15,069 bases of DNA from Prevotellaceae bacterium UBA1746 (GCA_002314875.1 DCHS01000029.1:1-15069), one strand, 5' to 3'; counted from the stretch's first letter, positions 5,838-14,124 are shown. Numbers and translations: made by a program. The notes: generated from the sequence alone by a model not told the origin.

Positions 5838-7106
5838 ATGAACAAATTATATCTTTTCTTTGTAGCAATAGTAGTGCTTTTTTCACAAAAGTTAAATGCT
5901 GAAAATAGCACGATAACATCATCAGCTGGCCTGATCACCTCTTTCTTCAACAATGAAGATGGTTATTTACATGATCATTTTCAATACAATACCTCCAATA
6001 CAAGTAATAGCGGATACAGAAATACCACTACAGACACATCTTTAGTTGCTATATATAGTATTGATGCATATAGTGGACGCGAAAGCCTAAACGATGTGTA
6101 TGATTATTATTTTTCGATAGGAGCATGGAAAGATAGCGGAATATACACAAAAGCTTCAAGAGGACGAATCAGAAAAGTTACTTTATATTGGGGATCATAT
6201 AATTCTTCAAATAATATCAACATCTCTTTCAGTAATACTGCATTTGGAATTAATACACATAGAAGGATGGATACAGATTCCTCTGTAGTGTATTTTAATA
6301 CTATCGCACCCCAAAAGAGTCATGATGTGACAACAATTAATCTTGAAGATAGTTTATTAGATGTAAGGTACGTGAGTCTTTTTGCATCAAAATATGTACA
6401 TCTGGATTCTCTGGATATTGCGTGGGATATTGACTCAAATGAATTATCCAATAAAACCTATTATTCTCGTGCTGGTATGAGCGAAGGTAATTTTGGCACC
6501 ATATGTCTACCATACACAATTAATAGCAATTCATATTTTGGTTGTTCTCTGTATAAAATAGTAGGATTTCAATTCAAAGATTCCAATTTTGAAAACGAAG
6601 AACCAGAATCCTTAGTTATAGAAAAAGTCAACGAGAATGAGAGTCTTGAAGCTGGACATCCTTTTATTTATTTAGCAAAAGACAAATGTATAGATTTTGG
6701 ATACGATCCTACTTCCGAACAAATCCAAAATCCATTATCTGAAAATGGTTTGCATGGTACTTTTCAAAACTATGATTTTGGGAGTGATGCAACAGAGAAG
6801 AATCTTTATATCATAAACCGGTCTGGAGAATTATGCAAAGCTAGCAGTAAAAGTGGGGTTGATGCCTATCGAGCATATATTCAATGGGACGAAGTTCCTT
6901 GCTCAAGTATAAACCAATTTGATGAAACATCACTTTCTAACAAATCTATCATTTGTCTTTATACTAACGGAAATAATGAACTAACGAATTTACCTTCTGT
7001 CAATGTAGACTCTTCAAATACTCCACGCGATTTATCAGGAAGAAGGGCATATGGCAAATACCCTATTTATATTTTAAATAGTAAAAAATACATCAAAACT
7101 AAATAG
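5838..7106 (+). CDS. Secreted protein of unknown function with type IX-like C-terminal tail
   Basis: A 422-aa protein with a signal peptide (residues 1-21, MNKLYLFFVAIVVLFSQKLNA, cleavage likely before ENS). Residues about 24-200 are Ser/Thr/Tyr/Asn-rich with alternating strands (GRIRKVTLYWGS), suggesting a jelly-roll type domain. A second part starts at GTICLPYTI, followed by AGHPFIYLA, GLHGTF and YRAYIQW; I associate this motif order with cell-surface proteins of Prevotella, but know no function. The tail DLSGRRAYGKYPIYI...KKYIKTK resembles short type IX secretion sorting tails. No catalytic motif is visible. The gene is much more AT-rich than its neighbours (21 G/C in 6301-6360), suggesting recent transfer or a fast-evolving surface protein. 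A 64-aa peptide gene follows after 14 bases in the same transcript. Confidence 0.88.
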   Translation: MNKLYLFFVAIVVLFSQKLNAENSTITSSAGLITSFFNNEDGYLHDHFQYNTSNTSNSGYRNTTTDTSLVAIYSIDAYSGRESLNDVYDYYFSIGAWKDSGIYTKASRGRIRKVTLYWGSYNSSNNINISFSNTAFGINTHRRMDTDSSVVYFNTIAPQKSHDVTTINLEDSLLDVRYVSLFASKYVHLDSLDIAWDIDSNELSNKTYYSRAGMSEGNFGTICLPYTINSNSYFGCSLYKIVGFQFKDSNFENEEPESLVIEKVNENESLEAGHPFIYLAKDKCIDFGYDPTSEQIQNPLSENGLHGTFQNYDFGSDATEKNLYIINRSGELCKASSKSGVDAYRAYIQWDEVPCSSINQFDETSLSNKSIICLYTNGNNELTNLPSVNVDSSNTPRDLSGRRAYGKYPIYILNSKKYIKTK

Positions 7107-7120
7107 AGATATTCAAAGAA

Positions 7121-7315
7121 ATGAATAAAGTAAAAGATAAGGAACGGAAAGTATATGATTCCCCTGATTTTCGAATAATAGAACTACAACTTCAAAGAAT
7201 AATATCTGTTTCTAATCAATCTAATTATGAACAACTAAAAATAAATAAAGAAGAAACAGACGAAAGAGGTTGTTCAAATCAATCAACAGGCAATACCATT
7301 TGGGATATAGATTAA
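7121..7315 (+). CDS. Small 64-aa peptide with Y-x-x-P N-terminal motif
   Basis: The peptide starts with a charged stretch (MNKVKDKERK), then YDSPDFRIIELQLQRIISVSN and a polar, Ser/Asn/Glu-rich second half ending in GNTIWDID. It has no hydrophobic signal peptide or membrane helix and one cysteine (C51). From memory, Prevotella and relatives encode many short unannotated proteins with 'Y-x-x-P plus hydrophobic heptad' near the start and a Trp-acidic end; I know of no function. Start ATG is 14 bases after the secreted-protein stop, and the 13-bp terminator begins 10 bases past the stop, so the pair forms a closed two-gene unit. Codon use is as AT-rich as its partner. It could be a modified-peptide precursor, a small chaperone or a regulatory peptide; nothing in the sequence decides this. 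Confidence 0.7.
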   Translation: MNKVKDKERKVYDSPDFRIIELQLQRIISVSNQSNYEQLKINKEETDERGCSNQSTGNTIWDID

Positions 7316-7325
7316 TATCATTTAC

Positions 7326-7362
7326 AAATAGTCCCCCGAGTTTATCACACGGGGGACTATTT
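7326..7362. terminator. Bidirectional terminator between convergent genes
   Basis: AAATAGTCCCCCG (7326-7338) and CGGGGGACTATTT (7350-7362) form a perfect 13-bp stem with an 11-base loop. The plus strand continues TCTTTATAAT and the minus strand runs into TTTGTAAAT. It closes both the small-peptide transcript (stop at 7315) and the Omp28-like gene (stop at 7385). Confidence 0.93.
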
Positions 7363-7384
7363 CTTTATAATATATGTATATAAA

Positions 7385-9274
7385 TTACTTCACAATAACG
7401 GTCTTGGAAGTACCGTCAGACATACGGATAATGTTAACACCAGTGGTAGCACCGTTAAGGCGACGACCATCGAGACTATAACGTGCCACTTCTGTAGCAC
7501 CTTCGGTAGCAATTTCATTGATACCAGCAGGCATCTGAACCTTAACCTTACCAGCATTTGCAATGGTACCATCCTTAGCAAGAGCGATAACTACCGCATA
7601 AACATTGTAATCAGAGTTCTTGATTGCGGTGAGGAGAGCTGTCTTGGTAGGCATGGTGAGGGTGTAGCTGGCTGTACCAGTCTCGTCAGTACCGAGAGTT
7701 ACTGAACCACCCTTGTTGGCACTGCTCTTGTAAGAAGTTGCAAGGGCAACATCGTCGAATGTGAGCTGTACAGAAGATTTACCATATTCACCACCGTTGC
7801 AGAACTTTGCAACTAATGAGTTGGAGTCATATCCCCACTGTGCTGCAGTGTAAGAATAGTAGTAGTTAGACTGCTTGAAAGAAGTACCGGTGAGGCCATC
7901 AGCAGTAAGAACGAATACCAACTGATAGGTACCTGCAACTGCTGCATCAACGGTAGCATCAACATCAACAGTCTTAAAGTCATCAGAGAAGGTTGCTACA
8001 GGGGTAACAGCAACGCCGGGAACTTCGTTGAGACGTTTTGCAACAACGGGAGCAGCGCTGTCGTAACCAGGGTCAACCTCACTACCTACACGGTCGATGT
8101 AGCTTGAAGGAGCTCCAGCATAGGAAAGAGGATAACTGGAACTTGCGATGTACATGGGGTCTGTACTATTGTACTGGTGGAGAGCAATACCGATGAAACG
8201 ATCACCGTACTCCTCGTTGAGCTGCATCATACCAGCCCAACCACGAGGGCAGTAACCACAACCAGTACCTGTGAATTCTTCCATTACAACGTTGCGCTTG
8301 AGAACACGGCTGAGATTGTGGAAGGTAGAGGTAGTTACCTTGTTAGCAGCAGAGTTTTCAATACCGTTAACCTTGGTGATAGCCATATCAACGTTGTAGT
8401 CGCCAACAGTTGCGGGGCTGTGGAAAGCAACGTCGATAGTACCAGTTTTACCAAGACCAGATTCGATGGAAACCTTTGCAGTGCGGGTTTCAGGTTCGCC
8501 TCCTGCTACAGAGATCGTATATTCGATATCCTTAACAGCCTGACTTGCGCTGGAAGTAACAGTATAGGTGACGGTATTGTCAGTATCCATAGCGGTAGTA
8601 GCTTCTGCAACATCGAAGGTAGCGTTAGTATCATGCATTTCGATACCAGCAATCTGGAATGTAACAGCGTAGCAACCAAACTTTTCACCATAGTCAGAGA
8701 AAGCACCAGTACCATCGCCGAGCATCAAAGAACCTGCTGCAAGGGTATTTTCATCGAAGAGGATGGGATAAAGAGCAGACTGAGTGGAACCAGTTGTGGT
8801 GAAGTTTACGCTGAGGTTAAGATTCTTAGTGATGGTTACAGGCTCGTCCAAAACGATAGTGTTAGGAGCATAGTCGGTAAGAGTGTTAGCAGCTACGGTC
8901 TTTGAAGCGACAACAGTAGAACCGTCAAGGAACTCTACCTTGATATTGCCAGAAATTGAGCTGGTTTCGTAGATGGGAACATCGACAGCCATAATCTGTG
9001 TACCCTTGAGGAGGTCGTTAGCAGGGATTGTAACACCTACCCAGTATTCTCCGGCCTGGCTACCGTAACCTACACAAGAGAGGTCGTTGAAACTTGTTCC
9101 AGTATAGTAACCCCACTGTACAGTACCGTCAACGGTAGACTGTGCCTTCTTGGGGGCATTAAACTGGGCAGGAGAGATAGTCGTCACGGGACGAGTATCA
9201 GCCTTCTGCAGACTCTGAGCATTAGCAGCGCAACATACAGCAAGCGCTACTGCAAACATGTAAAATTTCTTCAT
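7385..9274 (-). CDS. Omp28-like secreted protein with CxxC and type IX sorting tail
   Basis: A 629-aa exported protein with signal peptide MKKFYMFAVALAVCCAANA cleaved before Q20. Residues about 50-215 form a beta-rich domain. About 215-320 looks like an Ig-like repeat (TFDVAEATTAMDTDNTVTYTV). The Omp28 domain begins at VMEEFTGTGCGYC, with a thioredoxin-like CGYC at 339-342, HQYNSTDPM at 366-374 and a likely cis-proline at GAPSSYID (about 389). The end, RYSLDGRRLNGATTGVNIIR (598-617) followed by a KTVIVK tail, is a type IX secretion sorting domain, so the protein is likely secreted or attached to the cell surface. A redox role is possible but the family's role is not established. Its ATG lies 30 bases after the penicillin-binding-protein stop with no clear promoter or terminator between, so co-transcription is possible. 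Confidence 0.88.
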   Translation of the reverse strand: MKKFYMFAVALAVCCAANAQSLQKADTRPVTTISPAQFNAPKKAQSTVDGTVQWGYYTGTSFNDLSCVGYGSQAGEYWVGVTIPANDLLKGTQIMAVDVPIYETSSISGNIKVEFLDGSTVVASKTVAANTLTDYAPNTIVLDEPVTITKNLNLSVNFTTTGSTQSALYPILFDENTLAAGSLMLGDGTGAFSDYGEKFGCYAVTFQIAGIEMHDTNATFDVAEATTAMDTDNTVTYTVTSSASQAVKDIEYTISVAGGEPETRTAKVSIESGLGKTGTIDVAFHSPATVGDYNVDMAITKVNGIENSAANKVTTSTFHNLSRVLKRNVVMEEFTGTGCGYCPRGWAGMMQLNEEYGDRFIGIALHQYNSTDPMYIASSSYPLSYAGAPSSYIDRVGSEVDPGYDSAAPVVAKRLNEVPGVAVTPVATFSDDFKTVDVDATVDAAVAGTYQLVFVLTADGLTGTSFKQSNYYYSYTAAQWGYDSNSLVAKFCNGGEYGKSSVQLTFDDVALATSYKSSANKGGSVTLGTDETGTASYTLTMPTKTALLTAIKNSDYNVYAVVIALAKDGTIANAGKVKVQMPAGINEIATEGATEVARYSLDGRRLNGATTGVNIIRMSDGTSKTVIVK

Positions 9275-9304
9275 AAATGATAGTTGTTATGTTGGAAAAT
9301 ATAA

Positions 9305-11791
9305 TTAGTCAAAAACGTTTTGGTATTGAGAGGATTTAGAAGGATCCTGAGGGTCACGTTGTTCTGAGGGACGTGCGGGCTGGGCAGGAGCAGGATTAGT
9401 CTGGGGATCCGTACTTTGAGACTCCTCGCCATTTAGGACGGCATCGAGGCCGTCGTTTTCGTAGACAGTAGAATCAACTTCCGTAGTATCAGGCTCTACT
9501 TCGTAAATCTCACTAGTGAGACTGTTGGGGTCAACACCACTGGGGACATTATAAGTCGCAAGGTATTTGTCGCGGAGTTCAGGATTATCGAGGACCTTGC
9601 GAAGGAAGCGCCCGACGATGGGGAGTGCGGTACGGCTACCCTGACCAAGAGCTCCCGTACGGAAATGAATCTGGCGATATTCACCACCAACCCATGCGCC
9701 CGCAACCAGATGTGGCGTAACACCAACAAACCAAGCATCAGCATGACTATTGGAAGTTCCTGTCTTACCACCGACTGAAAGCTGACGACCACTCATATAG
9801 GGGCGGAGATATTCTTCAGCACCAAGGGTACTGCTGGTACCACCCTGAACGCCTGCCGCAAGGAGACTCTGCACATAATAGGCTTCGTCCTTGTTAAGGG
9901 CTATATGGGAATCGGGGGCATGACGGTAAATCTCCTTACCATCAGCATCTACGATACGATCTATGCAGTGAGGCTTGACATGGGTACCATAGTTGGCAAC
10001 AGTACCATAGGCAGAGATAAGTTCGTAAGGAGTACAGTCGCTAGAACCGAGGGCAAGAGAAGGAGTATTGTCTAGGGGTGACTTTATTCCCATGTCCTTA
10101 GCAGTCTGAATGATATTGGTAATTCCGACTTCTTGACCGAGGTTCACTGCCACGGTATTGATACTGTGGGCAAAAGCAGAAGTAAGCGTCATATCTCGTC
10201 CAGAAATGGTACCATTAGCATTGTGAGGACGCCAGATGGTTTTATGACCGTTCTCATCGATAACAGGAAGTTCTACAGCCTGGTCACGACGATGATCACC
10301 AGGGCGGAGACCGTGCTTGATAGCAGTGGTATAAACAAAGAGTTTGAAAGTGGAGCCGGGCTGATGGCCTGCTTTCACATTATCATGCTGCCAAGTCTTG
10401 AAATCAACATCGCCAACGTAAGCGCGTACATCACCGTTACCAGGCTCAATGGCTATGAAGCCAGTGTGCATGAAGTGGAGCATATAGCGAAGGGAGTCCA
10501 TAGAGGAACAGTCCTTCTCGATAAAACCCTGATCGTTGTATGCAAAGAGTTTACAAGTATGTACTTCGTTAAGCTTCATGCGTATCATTTCCGGATTGTC
10601 TGGATAACGAGCCGCAAGATATTTATAGGTATCCGAATTCTTTATTTTTGCTTCAAGGAAACCAGGGATAGTGCGACCTTTTTCATCAACCCATGGATCC
10701 ATACCAGACCAGTGACCATTGAAATTTTCCTGAATACGAGCCATCTGCTTGCGGACTGCTTCTTCAGCATAATCCTGCATTCTGCTGTCAAGGGTAGTAT
10801 AAATCTTCACACCATCGCTGTAGGGGTCGATCTCGGGAGCTACATCACGAATTTCCTCGAGAACAGCCTGACGGAAATAAAGAGCTTTACCGTCGAATGC
10901 ATTTTCGGGTGTAAAATGGAGATCAATGGGAAGACTCTTGAGACGTTCGCACTCGATACGGGTGAGATCACCATGGGATACCATATTCTCAAGAACAACA
11001 TTACGGCGTTCGAGTGAACGTTTAGGATTGATGAGGGGATTGTAAGCGGTCGTTGCCTTAAGGAGGCCTACAAGGATAGCACTCTCATCAGTGGTAAGCT
11101 CTGAGGGCTGCTTACCGAAATAGGTTTTAGCTGCAGTCTTGATACCATAGGCATTGGAACCGAAATCGACGGTATTGCAGTAACGAGTCAGAATTTCTTC
11201 CTTAGAACAGAGGCATTCGACTTCTGTAGCGATAATCATCTCCTTGGCCTTCATCACGAGAATCTTTACGCCGGGAATGTAACCAAGAAGGCCCGTCTTC
11301 TTAGAGCGTACCTTATGGATGTTCTTAACGAGCTGCTGTGTAATAGTAGAGGCTCCTCTAGCATTACCCCGGGCGGCATCTTTAAGGGCAGATCCGATAC
11401 CATAGAAGTCAACCCCCATGTGTTTGTAGAAGCGCTCGTCTTCGGTATCGATAAGGGCATGAATAAAGTTTTCAGGAATTTCCTTGTAGGTTACAGGAGT
11501 ACGATTCTCGTTAAAAAACTTGTGGAGAAGTTTTCCATCCTTACTGTAAACCTCTGATGCGTTATTGTTTTTGGGATTCTTAATCTCTGAAAGAGAGGGA
11601 CTGTCACCGAAGAGCCAGAGGAAATTGTTCTGTATAGCTACAGCTGACAAAACAAGGAAAAGTATAAAACTTACTATCGCGAGAAGCATCTTCTTCCAGA
11701 AGGGCTTTCCGTGATAAAGGTTCTTATACCCTCTCCAGCATTTGCCACAGAGACGGAAGAACCATCTAAAAGGTGCAAAGAGTATTTTCAT
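9305..11791 (-). CDS. mrcA: Class A penicillin-binding protein (PBP1A-like)
   Basis: A bifunctional peptidoglycan glycosyltransferase/transpeptidase of 828 aa, anchored by one transmembrane helix (about residues 34-56) after a basic cytoplasmic N-terminus. The GT51 domain shows EDERFYKHMG (from about 117), GASTITQQ (146-153) and EEILTRYCNTVDFGSNAYGI (about 198-217). The transpeptidase domain shows STFK with the nucleophile S480, SIN (543-545) and KTG (676-678). The end is an acidic, then Pro/Gln/Ser-rich tail of about 60 residues (PAPAQPARPSEQRDPQDPSK) with no predicted fold. I chose the ATG at 11789-11791, 19 bases after the miaA stop: the frame runs open to 11899, but that extension overlaps miaA and has no family similarity. 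Likely in the same transcript as miaA. Confidence 0.95.
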   Translation of the reverse strand: MKILFAPFRWFFRLCGKCWRGYKNLYHGKPFWKKMLLAIVSFILFLVLSAVAIQNNFLWLFGDSPSLSEIKNPKNNNASEVYSKDGKLLHKFFNENRTPVTYKEIPENFIHALIDTEDERFYKHMGVDFYGIGSALKDAARGNARGASTITQQLVKNIHKVRSKKTGLLGYIPGVKILVMKAKEMIIATEVECLCSKEEILTRYCNTVDFGSNAYGIKTAAKTYFGKQPSELTTDESAILVGLLKATTAYNPLINPKRSLERRNVVLENMVSHGDLTRIECERLKSLPIDLHFTPENAFDGKALYFRQAVLEEIRDVAPEIDPYSDGVKIYTTLDSRMQDYAEEAVRKQMARIQENFNGHWSGMDPWVDEKGRTIPGFLEAKIKNSDTYKYLAARYPDNPEMIRMKLNEVHTCKLFAYNDQGFIEKDCSSMDSLRYMLHFMHTGFIAIEPGNGDVRAYVGDVDFKTWQHDNVKAGHQPGSTFKLFVYTTAIKHGLRPGDHRRDQAVELPVIDENGHKTIWRPHNANGTISGRDMTLTSAFAHSINTVAVNLGQEVGITNIIQTAKDMGIKSPLDNTPSLALGSSDCTPYELISAYGTVANYGTHVKPHCIDRIVDADGKEIYRHAPDSHIALNKDEAYYVQSLLAAGVQGGTSSTLGAEEYLRPYMSGRQLSVGGKTGTSNSHADAWFVGVTPHLVAGAWVGGEYRQIHFRTGALGQGSRTALPIVGRFLRKVLDNPELRDKYLATYNVPSGVDPNSLTSEIYEVEPDTTEVDSTVYENDGLDAVLNGEESQSTDPQTNPAPAQPARPSEQRDPQDPSKSSQYQNVFD

Positions 11792-11810
11792 TGCTATGAT
11801 GGTAGGCTTT

Positions 11811-12713
11811 TTAATTCCCACTCTCGTTAAGTTTAGTTTTGACGAACTCCAGAATCGCTTCTTTGTCGTCAGGGTGGAACCAGTGGATATCAGCATCACG
11901 CTGGAACCATGTCATTTGTTTTTTAGCGTAAACGCGAGTATTCTTTCTCATTCTATCAAGGGCAAAAGGCAATTCCCATTCACCGTTGATATATTGGAAT
12001 ATTTCCTTAAAACCTACAGTATTGAGGCTGTTTAGGTGCTTGAAAGGAAAAACACGCCGTGCTTCTGCAATGAAGCCGTTTTTTACCATGATGTCAACAC
12101 GGCGGTTAATGCGGTCGAAGAGTTCCTCACGAGGGCGTGTAAGCCCAATCTTGATGAACTCGTGGGGACGGGCCTTCTTTTCTTTACGACGAAAAGAGGA
12201 GAAGGGGCGTCCTGTCTGATAACAGATTTCGAGGGCGTGAATGACACGGACCTGGTTACGGAGGTCGCACTGGGCGAAATACTGAGGATCAAGAAGACGG
12301 AGTTCAGCAACAAGGCATTCGAGACCGTTTTCTTCGTAGCGAAGCCTAAGATTTTCCCTAATATCAGGGAGTATATCGGGCATCTCGTCTATACCATTAC
12401 AAAGAGCATCGATATAGAGCATGCTACCACCGCTGACGAGGGCTGCTGGCCCAGGGAGAGTATCGAGGAGTGCAAGGGAATCTTTCTCGAATTGTGAAGC
12501 ATTATAGTTATCTTCAAGACCAAGATTTCCAACGAAATAGTGGTGTACTCTGCTTTGCTCTTCTGCCGTAGGTGCAGCGGTTCCAATGGGGATGTCGCGA
12601 AACATCTGCCGACTATCGGCACTGATGATGGGACTACCAAGGTATTCTGCCAGAGTCAGTGATAGTTCAGTCTTCCCTACTGCTGTAGGACCGAGAATGA
12701 CGAAAACTTTCAA
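11811..12713 (-). CDS. miaA: tRNA dimethylallyltransferase MiaA
   Basis: A 300-aa enzyme that transfers a dimethylallyl group to N6 of A37 in tRNAs reading codons starting with U. Motifs: P-loop GPTAVGKT (residues 8-15), SADSRQMF (31-38), the substrate-site segment GGSMLY (95-100), and RVYAKKQMTWFQRD (260-273). The start codon is TTG (CAA at 12711-12713 on the plus strand): an in-frame TAA lies about 18 bases upstream, there is no ATG until residue 37, and the P-loop begins at residue 8, so TTG is the only sensible start. The TTG lies at the edge of a 7-base repeat tract that also covers the end of the preceding gene. It lies 22 bases from the pRiA4b ORF3-like gene and 19 bases before the penicillin-binding-protein gene. 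Confidence 0.95.
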   Translation of the reverse strand: MKVFVILGPTAVGKTELSLTLAEYLGSPIISADSRQMFRDIPIGTAAPTAEEQSRVHHYFVGNLGLEDNYNASQFEKDSLALLDTLPGPAALVSGGSMLYIDALCNGIDEMPDILPDIRENLRLRYEENGLECLVAELRLLDPQYFAQCDLRNQVRVIHALEICYQTGRPFSSFRRKEKKARPHEFIKIGLTRPREELFDRINRRVDIMVKNGFIAEARRVFPFKHLNSLNTVGFKEIFQYINGEWELPFALDRMRKNTRVYAKKQMTWFQRDADIHWFHPDDKEAILEFVKTKLNESGN

Positions 12714-12746
12714 GTTAAAAGTTTTGAGTTAAGAGTTAGAAGTCAC
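12712..12746. repeat. 7-base periodic repeat, ORF3-like/miaA junction
   Basis: Five consecutive heptads on the plus strand: AAGTTAA, AAGTTTT, GAGTTAA, GAGTTAG, AAGTCAC. They share [AG]AGT at the same phase. The tract covers the whole 22-base gap, miaA's TTG start (12711-12713, partly) and the stop codon of the upstream gene (12736-12738). Related tracts occur at 13281-13353 and 14125-14159. Confidence 0.8.
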
Positions 12747-13272
12747 CGTCTGAGATTTCGAAGCCATCGAGATCGAGTTCATCGTCAGTGTAGAGGTCGT
12801 CATTGAAATCGTTATCAAGATCGATAGAGGCACCTCCGAGGATAGCAGCTGTAGTAGCGTCCATATCTGCAATCTGCTGGGGAGCCTTACCTACGGAACG
12901 AACAATTTCTGGATCTCCGTGACCGGGTTCTTCTTCTGCAACACGGAGGTTGAAGGTGCGTTCATTGAAGGGATCGAAGACATATTCCATACGTGTGATG
13001 CCCTCATCAAGAAAGTCAGCAAGAGGAGTGTCAGCCATGGTGTATAAATCCTGATCCGCGGAGGAAAGTTCGTGGCAATCCTCGCGGGTAATCTGTTCTC
13101 GGCGCTCCCAGTTATCAGCGCAAATATAGAAGGAAGTCATCTGGTCATCAGGAAAGCCGCAGGATTCAAGGATAACTTTAGAGAGATCGAGGAAGGTGCT
13201 TTCCTCGTCAATGAGGATGTCACGACGGAAGCCTTCTACTTCATCGCAGCGAACACGAATGAGATATTTCAT
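12736..13272 (-). CDS. pRiA4b ORF3-like (IS1096 TnpR-like) family protein
   Basis: A 178-aa cytoplasmic protein. Its first 110 residues match my recollection of the pRiA4b ORF3 / IS1096 'passenger TnpR' family: FRRDILIDEESTFLDLSKVILESCGF (about 15-40), then MTSFYICADNWERREQIT (45-62), then LADFLDEGITRMEYVFDPFN (84-103). The second half ends in a strongly acidic tail (about 148-178, DLDNDFNDDLYTDDELDLDG). The name comes from plasmid and insertion-element contexts; function is unknown and no transposase residues or terminal repeats are present here. It lies between lpxA and miaA, as I recall seeing in other Bacteroidales, suggesting a stable host gene. It ends 22 bases before miaA within a heptad-repeat tract. 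Confidence 0.8.
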   Translation of the reverse strand: MKYLIRVRCDEVEGFRRDILIDEESTFLDLSKVILESCGFPDDQMTSFYICADNWERREQITREDCHELSSADQDLYTMADTPLADFLDEGITRMEYVFDPFNERTFNLRVAEEEPGHGDPEIVRSVGKAPQQIADMDATTAAILGGASIDLDNDFNDDLYTDDELDLDGFEISDGDF

Positions 13273-13280
13273 AACATTAA

Positions 13281-13353
13281 CAATTTTGAATTTTGAATTA
13301 GGAATTATGAATTGCCGTTAGACCTCATGGCTCTTAATTCTTAATTCATTATT
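13281..13353. repeat. 7-base periodic inverted repeats, lpxA/ORF3-like junction
   Basis: On the plus strand, heptads CAATTTT, GAATTTT, GAATTAG, GAATTAT, GAATTGC run from 13281 to 13315. After a centre holding GCC and GGC (13314-13316 and about 13328-13330), the inverse heptads CTTAATT, CTTAATT, CATTATT run from 13333 to 13353. The two arms can pair (GAATTA with TTAATTC) into an imperfect AT-rich hairpin. The tract reaches the stop codon of lpxA at 13352-13354. Confidence 0.8.
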
Positions 13354-14122
13354 ATCGTCCAATGAAGCCTCGTTTAGAGGTTGTCAGGAAGTCAATGAGG
13401 TAATCAATCTCCTTTGTAGCTGGAACGCTCTCACGAATCATTTGGATACGCTCAGCGAAGAGATTGGAGGTATTGAAGAGAATGTTAAAAGCGGAATGGA
13501 GATTGTTAATTGTCTCGGTAGAGAAACCACGTCGCTTGAGACCAACAAGATTAAGACCACAGAATGCTGCTGGCTCACGGGCTACCATGCTGAAAGGAGG
13601 AACATCCTGAGCGCACTTGGTACCGCCACCGACCATAACATAGCTACCAATACGGCAAAACTGGTGAACGAGTACATTGGCACTAACCGTCGCAAAATCA
13701 TCAATTATGACTTCTCCAGCAAACTTAGTACCATTGCCGATGATGCAGCCATTGCCGAGATTAACATCATGGGCGATGTGACAGCCTTCCATAAGGAGGT
13801 TTCCGGAACCAACAACAGTGCGGTTTTTTGCTGCTGTGCCTCGGTTAATGGTAACATTTTCGCGTATTGTATTGTTGTCACCGATTTCTGCAGTTGTCAC
13901 TTCACCACGGAACTTGAGATCTTGGGGAATAGCCCCGATAACAGCGCCAGGGAATACACGATTACCATTTCCCATACGAGTACCGCTGAGGATGGTAACA
14001 CTATTCATTAAGATGTTATTATCACCAATAATGACATTGGCATCGACATAGCAGAAAGGACCAATCTCGCAGTTCTGACCAATGCGGGCTTCGGGATGGA
14101 TGTATGCTAAAGGAGAAATCAT
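13352..14122 (-). CDS. lpxA: UDP-GlcNAc O-acyltransferase LpxA
   Basis: A 256-aa enzyme for the first step of lipid A synthesis: it moves a 3-hydroxyacyl chain from acyl carrier protein to UDP-GlcNAc in the cytoplasm. The N-terminal two thirds is a left-handed beta helix of hexapeptide repeats (IHPEARIGQNCEIGPFCYVD, residues 8-27, and on to about 185). The conserved segment CHIAHDV has H118 at the position of the E. coli catalytic His125. NRGT (93-96) and GGGTK follow in family order, and the C-terminal helical domain covers about 190-256. Length matches the family. It starts 57 bases after the lpxC stop, with a heptad repeat tract in the gap, and is probably translated from the same transcript. 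Confidence 0.96.
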   Translation of the reverse strand: MISPLAYIHPEARIGQNCEIGPFCYVDANVIIGDNNILMNSVTILSGTRMGNGNRVFPGAVIGAIPQDLKFRGEVTTAEIGDNNTIRENVTINRGTAAKNRTVVGSGNLLMEGCHIAHDVNLGNGCIIGNGTKFAGEVIIDDFATVSANVLVHQFCRIGSYVMVGGGTKCAQDVPPFSMVAREPAAFCGLNLVGLKRRGFSTETINNLHSAFNILFNTSNLFAERIQMIRESVPATKEIDYLIDFLTTSKRGFIGR

Positions 14123-14124
14123 TT

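Noticed and set aside
8177..8905. Plus-strand open frame of 242 codons
   Set aside because: It is antisense to the Omp28-like gene and encodes nothing recognisable.
10133..11017. Plus-strand open frame of 294 codons
   Set aside because: It is antisense to the penicillin-binding-protein gene, whose catalytic motifs lie in the minus-strand frame.
11792..11899. Upstream extension of the penicillin-binding-protein frame
   Set aside because: It lies inside the miaA coding region and the added 36 residues do not resemble the family; the ATG at 11791 gives a normal N-terminus.
12736..13272. Mobile element suggested by the TnpR-like family name
   Set aside because: No terminal inverted repeats, target duplications or transposase are present, and the gene lies within an ordered operon.
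13442..14011. Plus-strand open frame of 189 codons
   Set aside because: It is antisense to lpxA; the hexapeptide-repeat protein is clearly on the minus strand.
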